This document shows positions 58,951-64,000 of a stretch of 64,000 bases of DNA, one piece after another (the stretch's first letter is position 1; every line of letters starts with the position of its first letter). The notes beneath the pieces were generated by a model that was given only the letters and a program-made list of their open reading frames with translations, did no database searches and had not been told where the DNA came from. Source of the stretch: Bolinopsis microptera (lineage: Eukaryota; Ctenophora; Tentaculata; Lobata; Bolinopsidae); contig NC_087083.1 in assembly GCF_026151205.1 (NCBI RefSeq), positions 7,728,460 through 7,792,459 on the forward strand, written 5' to 3'. The position numbers and the translations under genes were made by a program.

Positions 58951-59979
58951 AAATTTATCAAACTTTATCCTATTTATAAATCTTTATTCCACTGGAAAGT
59001 TTGATTAGGTTTTTAAAATAGGATACTGATTGATAAATTTTTTAACTATTGTATTTTATAAATAATTAATGTTGGTGGGGAAATATTTGTTTTATATTTT
59101 TTCACATAGTGCAATGATATTTTGTAGACATGTGTGATGATTTGATGTCATAAATTTTACTTTACTCTACTTTACCTTGCTTATTCCGGCAAAAAGGGCC
59201 GGAAAATCAAAGTTTAAAAAACTATAATTCGTCTCTAGCAATATTACCATAACTATAGTTAGTCTAGTAATATTAACTAGGTAACCATAGTAACTAGCAA
59301 TATTATCATAACTAGGATGCCTGCAGAGGTGGAACCTCCAGGCTGGATACTTAAATCATGGAACTGTTCTTTTGAGCTAAGCAATGTTACCACAACATTT
59401 GGAAAGGAGGACTCAGACTGTCTCATACCAGTAACTTTTGATTTTATTTTGTTACATACCAGTAACTTTCCATTTTATTCTGTTATGATTTAATCATTTA
59501 TACATTAACTTGCTCTTACTTAACAGTAAGCAACCGCACAGGGATACAAAAGTGATGATTATTTTATTGAATACATAACAGTTATAATCCTCAAGATAAT
59601 CTAATGAAGAAAGTAAAATTTCTATTTTATTACATACAATATTGTTTGTTCAGTGAGCCATTTTTCAGTTTCGAAGTGTAAGTAAACATCACGCAGTCAT
59701 CGCTTGGGATCCTAGAAAGCAGAACTACAAAATCAAAGAGGCACCCTTTTCATTGGGGGTATTTATATTTTGATAATTTTCATATTTCAATTTCAATATT
59801 TCAATTTCAATGATGATTGAACTTTATATGACCCCCTTACTGTAGATTTGGAATTGATGTCTACATAAAGCCTCATGTAACAAAGTATAATCTTAGATGT
59901 TAGGCGTTGATTGTAAAAGCTGGGGGGGGGGGGGGGGGGGGGGGGGAAAGCTAACACTTCTATAATATATTCCTAACAG
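58951..59979. other. Spacer or intron upstream of the FHA exon
   Basis: AT-rich, with a short repeated ctagcaatattaccataac motif (59237-59315) and a G-run of about 26 at 59921-59946, flanked on both sides by aaagct. No exon for the first half of the FHA fold was found here or in the upstream LINE-filled region. Confidence 0.4.
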
Positions 59980-60144
59980 ACGTTTGTTAATGATTCTCGA
60001 ATTGGTGTAAGAACTATTGTAATAACGCTGGGAGACACCATACGGTTTGGGGCAGATTCTCCAACTTTTCGAGTTGAAGTGAAAGAAAAAGAAAAGGAGA
60101 TTATTTCACCTCGAAAAACTCTCTCAACAGTTCATGATATTGAG
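59980..60144 (+). CDS. FHA gene exon: C-terminal half of FHA domain
   Basis: 55 codons between acceptor cctaacag and donor gaggttag. TFVNDSRI corresponds to the loop and strand that contact the phosphopeptide; TLGDTIRFGADSPTFRV gives the last strands of the beta sandwich. It ends with a charged KEKEKEIISPRK stretch. Confidence 0.78.
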
Positions 60145-63100
60145 GTTAGTAGATTTTGAAATATTTGCAAAGAAGCACTTCCATCTAAGAACTGCTGGGC
60201 GGAACCAAATCAATTTTTGCAGATCAGAACAATGTGGATGGTGCCGGTATGCTCCATCCTCATCAGGTTTGTGTTTTTGAAAACTTCACATAATTGTATC
60301 ATACAATATAATATATACAAAATATTTCAGAAAGAAGAGTCGGAAGACTGGCCAGAACGGACTCAGAACCAGACAGTAGTCTCAAACAACAAACCCTTCG
60401 TTGTAACTCCCATAGCACCCTCCCCGCAATTAAAGGTTCGATTTAATTGCAAATTTGTTTGGTAGCTGAAAATTCATTACTTAAATCTTATTCACTATCA
60501 TGTGAGATTCTTCTTCTTACTAAGAATTTCCGTCAAGATAACCCGTGCGAAGTGCATCAATTTTCAACACACTTATTAAAGATTATTCTAAATTTTCTTT
60601 AATTATTTCTTATTCATTTTATTCTAATTCTAATTTTAATCCAGATTCCATATCTAATTCTAATTCCCTCGAGAATAATTTCTCTGTATTCTAATTGTAC
60701 AGCTCACAAAGTTCCTAGTAAGCATAGTGTTCACGAGGTTAAGTGCCTGCTTGTGGATAGCGCTGCTTGAGTGTCCTGCTTATTGATATTATATGCTAAA
60801 TAAAACTGCACTTTTCTCTCATTACTACTCTCTGTATTAGGAAACCAGCTCTCTCTTATAACATTATCCTTATAACCGAGTTCAGTTTTACGTTTATTTT
60901 AACTTTATAAAAGTTAGGAACATTAATTGTAGAGTAAAATGACATGTGTTAGCTTTATTTAAAGTCGGGAACAGTTGTTAATATCACGTTAGTCGTGGAA
61001 GCACACTAATAAGTTAATCATTAGTGTCAGCCAATAAACACAGCTTAAATACTCCTTTATAAACACAGCGTAAATTTACTCCTGTGCAACATGCAAGCAT
61101 AGTGTCTGCCTAAACGTTAAATACTTTGAATAGTTTACCTTCCAATGTGAAAATGTTGATGTGTTACAAGTCTGATAACCATTAAAAAACAGACGATAAT
61201 AATATGTTGTCTGGTATATTATGTGCATAACTGAGATGCTGTATGCATAACTGGGATGCTGTGTGCGACGTGCGAAACATATCAGACTAATATTATCATA
61301 ATGATGCTGGTGTGGTTCATTTTTAGTTTAAGGTCAGTGTTAAGTTAACTGTAATCAAAATAACACTCGACTGGCGACCACTTACGTCATGAAGTGAAAA
61401 TAATAATAACTCTTTAGACAGATTACATGGAATGACGTACACAGCTATGTAATGTAGTATATAAATATATAGTATGTATGTGATAAGGTTTTCTTCTGCC
61501 AGAGGGAAGTGTCTTTTACAAAATATCGTGAAATTAAATTGTTTCGTTACCTCAGTAATTGTAATATAAGCTTCCTACAACACATTAATAATAAATTTAA
61601 AGTAACCGTTGGATAATACTAGTCAGAGTAAGTACCCTACATATAAGTTGGCTATTTATAACAATAATTCGCTTACAAACTGTGTAAGGGAGATCATTCA
61701 TCAACATCATAAAAATATAATTTTAGATAATTCCATTGTTAAAACTTAAAATAGAACTAAAATATTAGTACGTAGTGTCATACAAGAAATGGCACGCTTA
61801 CCTGGACTGAAGACAGCCGCTAATAGTAATAAGACACAGTACAGTAATCAACTTTATTACATTAAAATCACATTATAATTACATTACTAGGTCACTCAGG
61901 GCACATTAAATGTGATCAATAAATACAAACCTTCATAATATCTGCAACGTGGTGCAAGGTTGTAATAATAACAATGGTTACAGAGCAGCATTATTATAAT
62001 ATAATATAAAAACATAATAATATTATAATGTATCAGAACATATTATAATATATAAAAACATAATAATAGCATAAACAAATCAAGGTATACAGTTCTTGGA
62101 ATAAAGTGATTAGATAAGACTACCTACCTATATTGGGGGGGGGGGGGGGGGGTACTGTGCTGACCTACCTATAGTGGGGGGGGGGATACTGTGCTGACCT
62201 ACCTAAGCTATAGTGGGGGGGGGGGGGGGGGGACTAGGGGGGGGGGGTACAGTGCTGACCTACCTATAGTGGGGGGGGGGGGATACTGTGCTGACCTACC
62301 TATAGTGGGGGGGGGGGGGGGATACTGTGCTGACCTACCTATATTGGGGGGGGGGGGGATACTGTGCTGACCTACCTATATTGGGGGGGGGGGGGTACTG
62401 TGCTGACCTACCTATATTGGGGGGGGGCGGGGGGTACTGTGCTGACCTACCTATAGTGGGGGGGGGATACTGTGCTGACCCACCTATAGTGGGGGGGGGG
62501 ATACTGTGCTGACCTACCTATAGTGGGGGGGGGGGATACTGTGCTGACCTTCCTATATTGGGGGGGGGGGGTACTGTGCTGACCTACCTATAGTGATTAG
62601 TGGGGGGGGGGGGGGGGGTACTGTGCTGACCTACCTATAGTGGGGGGGGTACTGTGCTGACCTACCTATAGTGGGGGGGGGGGTACTGTGCTGACCTACC
62701 TATAGTGGGGGGATACTGTGCTGACCTACCTATAGTGGGGGGGGGGGGTACTGTGCTGACCTACCTATAGTGGGGGGGGGGATACTGTGCTGACCTACCT
62801 ATAGTGGGGGGGGGGGGTACTGTGCTGACCTACCTATAGTGGGGGGGGGGGGGGCAGTGCTGACCTACCTATAGTGGGGGGGGGGGGGCAGTACTGACCT
62901 ACCTATAGTGGGGGGGGGGGGTACTGTGCTGACCTACCTATAGTGGGGGGGGGTACTGTGCTGACCTACCTATAGTGGGGGGGGGGGTACTGTGCTGACC
63001 TACCTATTGCTCTATTGAGGCTGTTAAAACTTGTAAGAAATGACACTATGTTGACGATTGAAAGAAAATGTTCTAATTTGTACTGAAGATTGGAATTTGT

Positions 63101-63945
63101 CGTGATAATTCAGAATATTTTAATCTATTCTAACTAAAATTATTCAGCCAGCATTAAGATTATTTTGTAAAGAATAAAACTTGAATTCAAAAAAGGTTGA
63201 CGCTAGAACGGTTGCGATTACAATAATTTGACCTTGTTTCTATTTCAGCATGCTCCACTAGTAACCCTAACCACACTAGTTACCACACTAGTAACCACAC
63301 TAGTAACCACACTATTTCAGCATGCTCCACGTGCGCCTGCAACTAAGATAACCTCACCTTGTTTCTATAGTAACCACAGTAACCACAGTAACCACACTAG
63401 TAACCACACTATTTCAGCATGCTCCACGTGCGCCTGCAACTAAGATAACCTCACCTTGTTTCTATAGTAACCACAGTAACCACACTAGTAACCACACTAT
63501 TTCAGCATGCTCCACGTGCGCCTGCAACTAAGATAACCTCACCTTGTTTCTATAGTAACCACAGTAACCACAGTAACCACACTAGTAACCACACTATTTC
63601 AGCATGCTCCACGTGCGCCTGCAACTAAGATAACCTCACCTTGTTTCTATAGTAACCACAGTAACCACAGTAACCACACTAGTAACCACACTATTTCAGC
63701 ATGCTCCACGTGCGCCTGCAACTAAGATAACCACACCTTGTTTCTATAGTAACCACAGTAACCACAGTAACCACACTAGTAACCACACTATTTCAGCATG
63801 CTCCACGTGCGCCTGCAACTAAGATAACCTCTTACGAGCCTCCTGATCTGCGGGATGAGTCTCCACTACTGCGCGCATCACGTGATCTCTCCATGTCTAG
63901 AACCAGTATTGACGATCTGAGGAACAACAGGGCATCTACCCCCAG
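59980..63945 (+). CDS. FHA-domain protein, probably CEP170-like (internal exons only)
   Basis: Exons 59980-60144, 60331-60435 and 63797-63945 are in phase. The first encodes the second half of a forkhead-associated domain (TFVNDSRIGV...GDTIRFGADSPTFRVE); GTFVND.RI and L..GD.IRFG are hallmarks of the FHA of CEP170, a centriolar/microtubule protein, where FHA binds phosphothreonine. The next two are Ser/Thr/Pro-rich and unstructured (NKPFVVTPIAPSPQ; SRDLSMSRTSIDDLRNN), as in CEP170 after its FHA. The 5' FHA exons and the rest of the gene lie outside or were not found. CEP170 is the best guess; another FHA protein is possible. Confidence 0.65.
60331..60435 (+). CDS. FHA gene exon: disordered Ser/Pro region
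   Basis: 35 codons, KEESEDWPERTQNQTVVSNN then KPFVVTPIAPSPQLK, between acceptor atatttcag and donor aaggttcg. Phase 0 at both ends agrees with both neighbours. Confidence 0.7.
60436..62125. other. Intron of the FHA gene, 5' portion
   Basis: AT-rich. No ORF with homology or clear mobile element noticed. A short inverted AT repeat lies near 61990-62070 (ttattataatataatataaa). Confidence 0.45.
62126..63006. repeat. G-run minisatellite (TACTGTGCTGACCTACCTATAGT plus 8-20 G)
   Basis: About 24 units of tactgtgctgacctacctat agtgggg..., unit length about 32-45 set by a variable G-run. Intronic. Strand-asymmetric G-runs at regular spacing are strong candidates for G-quadruplex formation and for length instability. 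Confidence 0.93.
63226..63835. repeat. 97-bp tandem repeat containing a splice acceptor and the start of an exon
   Basis: Units of accttgtttctatagtaacc, acagtaaccacactag, taaccacactatttcag, then catgctccacgtgcgcctgc aactaagataacctc. tttcag ends at 63248, 63320, 63417, 63505, 63602, 63699 and 63796, mostly 97 apart. Six copies carry the first 20-40 bases of the exon but not the rest; the first is partial. Confidence 0.92.
63797..63945 (+). CDS. FHA gene exon following a tandemly repeated acceptor
   Basis: HAPRAPATKITSYEPPDLRD, then ESPLLRASRDLSMSRTSIDD and LRNNRASTPR, with donor ccaggtttgt. Only the last of seven near-identical acceptor copies continues into the full exon. Ser/Arg-rich (RASRDLSMSRTS), plausible kinase targets. 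Confidence 0.72.
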
Positions 63946-64000
63946 GTTTGTGGAATATGGTACAGAAGTGTATTTTGTAGTAGAGCAGTATGTATAGTGG

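Noticed and set aside
60223-60266. Possible micro-exon between two FHA-gene exons
   Set aside because: It has tttttgcag and caggtttg borders, but its 44 bases break the frame between two exons that fit directly.
62327-62512. Gly/Tyr/Cys repeat ORF (GGGGYCADLPI)
   Set aside because: Read-through of the G-run minisatellite.
63228-63443. ORF with LVTTLVTTL repeats
   Set aside because: Frame through the 97-bp repeat, mostly intronic; the real exon begins at 63797.

Overview
This window is genomic DNA of a multicellular animal, most likely an invertebrate; the sequence does not let me name the group. It is AT-rich, its three host genes are split by GT-AG introns, and it is full of DNA transposons, CR1/L2-type LINEs, minisatellites and long G/C homopolymers. 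I see no bacterial operons, tRNA or rRNA genes, or CRISPR arrays.

All three host genes are on the + strand. (1) Positions 1-10121 hold a cytohesin-type ARF-GEF (coiled coil, Sec7, PH). Eight exons are seen and only its 5' end is missing. (2) Positions 15667-30684 hold the complete eIF5 coding sequence in ten coding exons, plus at least one likely 5'-UTR exon. (3) Positions 59980-64000 hold an internal part of an FHA-domain gene, probably CEP170-like, which runs off the right edge.

Introns and spacers are layered with mobile elements, several of which can be defined to the base by target-site duplications (TSDs). Cytohesin introns carry a Tc1/mariner-like element (TA TSD) with a second element inside it, and a 3-kb element with G-run termini filled with a TCC minisatellite. 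eIF5 introns carry a 671-bp near-perfect foldback (TTAA TSD) and a 762-bp hAT-like MITE (8-bp TSD). Between eIF5 and the FHA exons lie a 3.5-kb G-run element (6-bp TSD), a 3.5-kb foldback with a TA TSD inside a TCC array, and a large foldback (about 42602-54937). The left arm of that last foldback is broken by at least four later insertions; its intact right arm is the internal empty-site control.

The most interesting items are: the self-dating inverted-repeat locus at 42.6-54.9 kb; a 1.1-kb element with CACAGTG termini and a 5-bp GC-rich TSD (Transib/RAG-like signature) inside a LINE reverse transcriptase; two diverged LINE copies with an in-frame stop at the same RT codon; tandem repeats that copy host splice junctions in three places; and a CRE/E-box array just after the cytohesin stop codon. 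The transposon-derived ORFs are nearly all broken, so this looks like a dense graveyard of nested elements with some recent arrivals.
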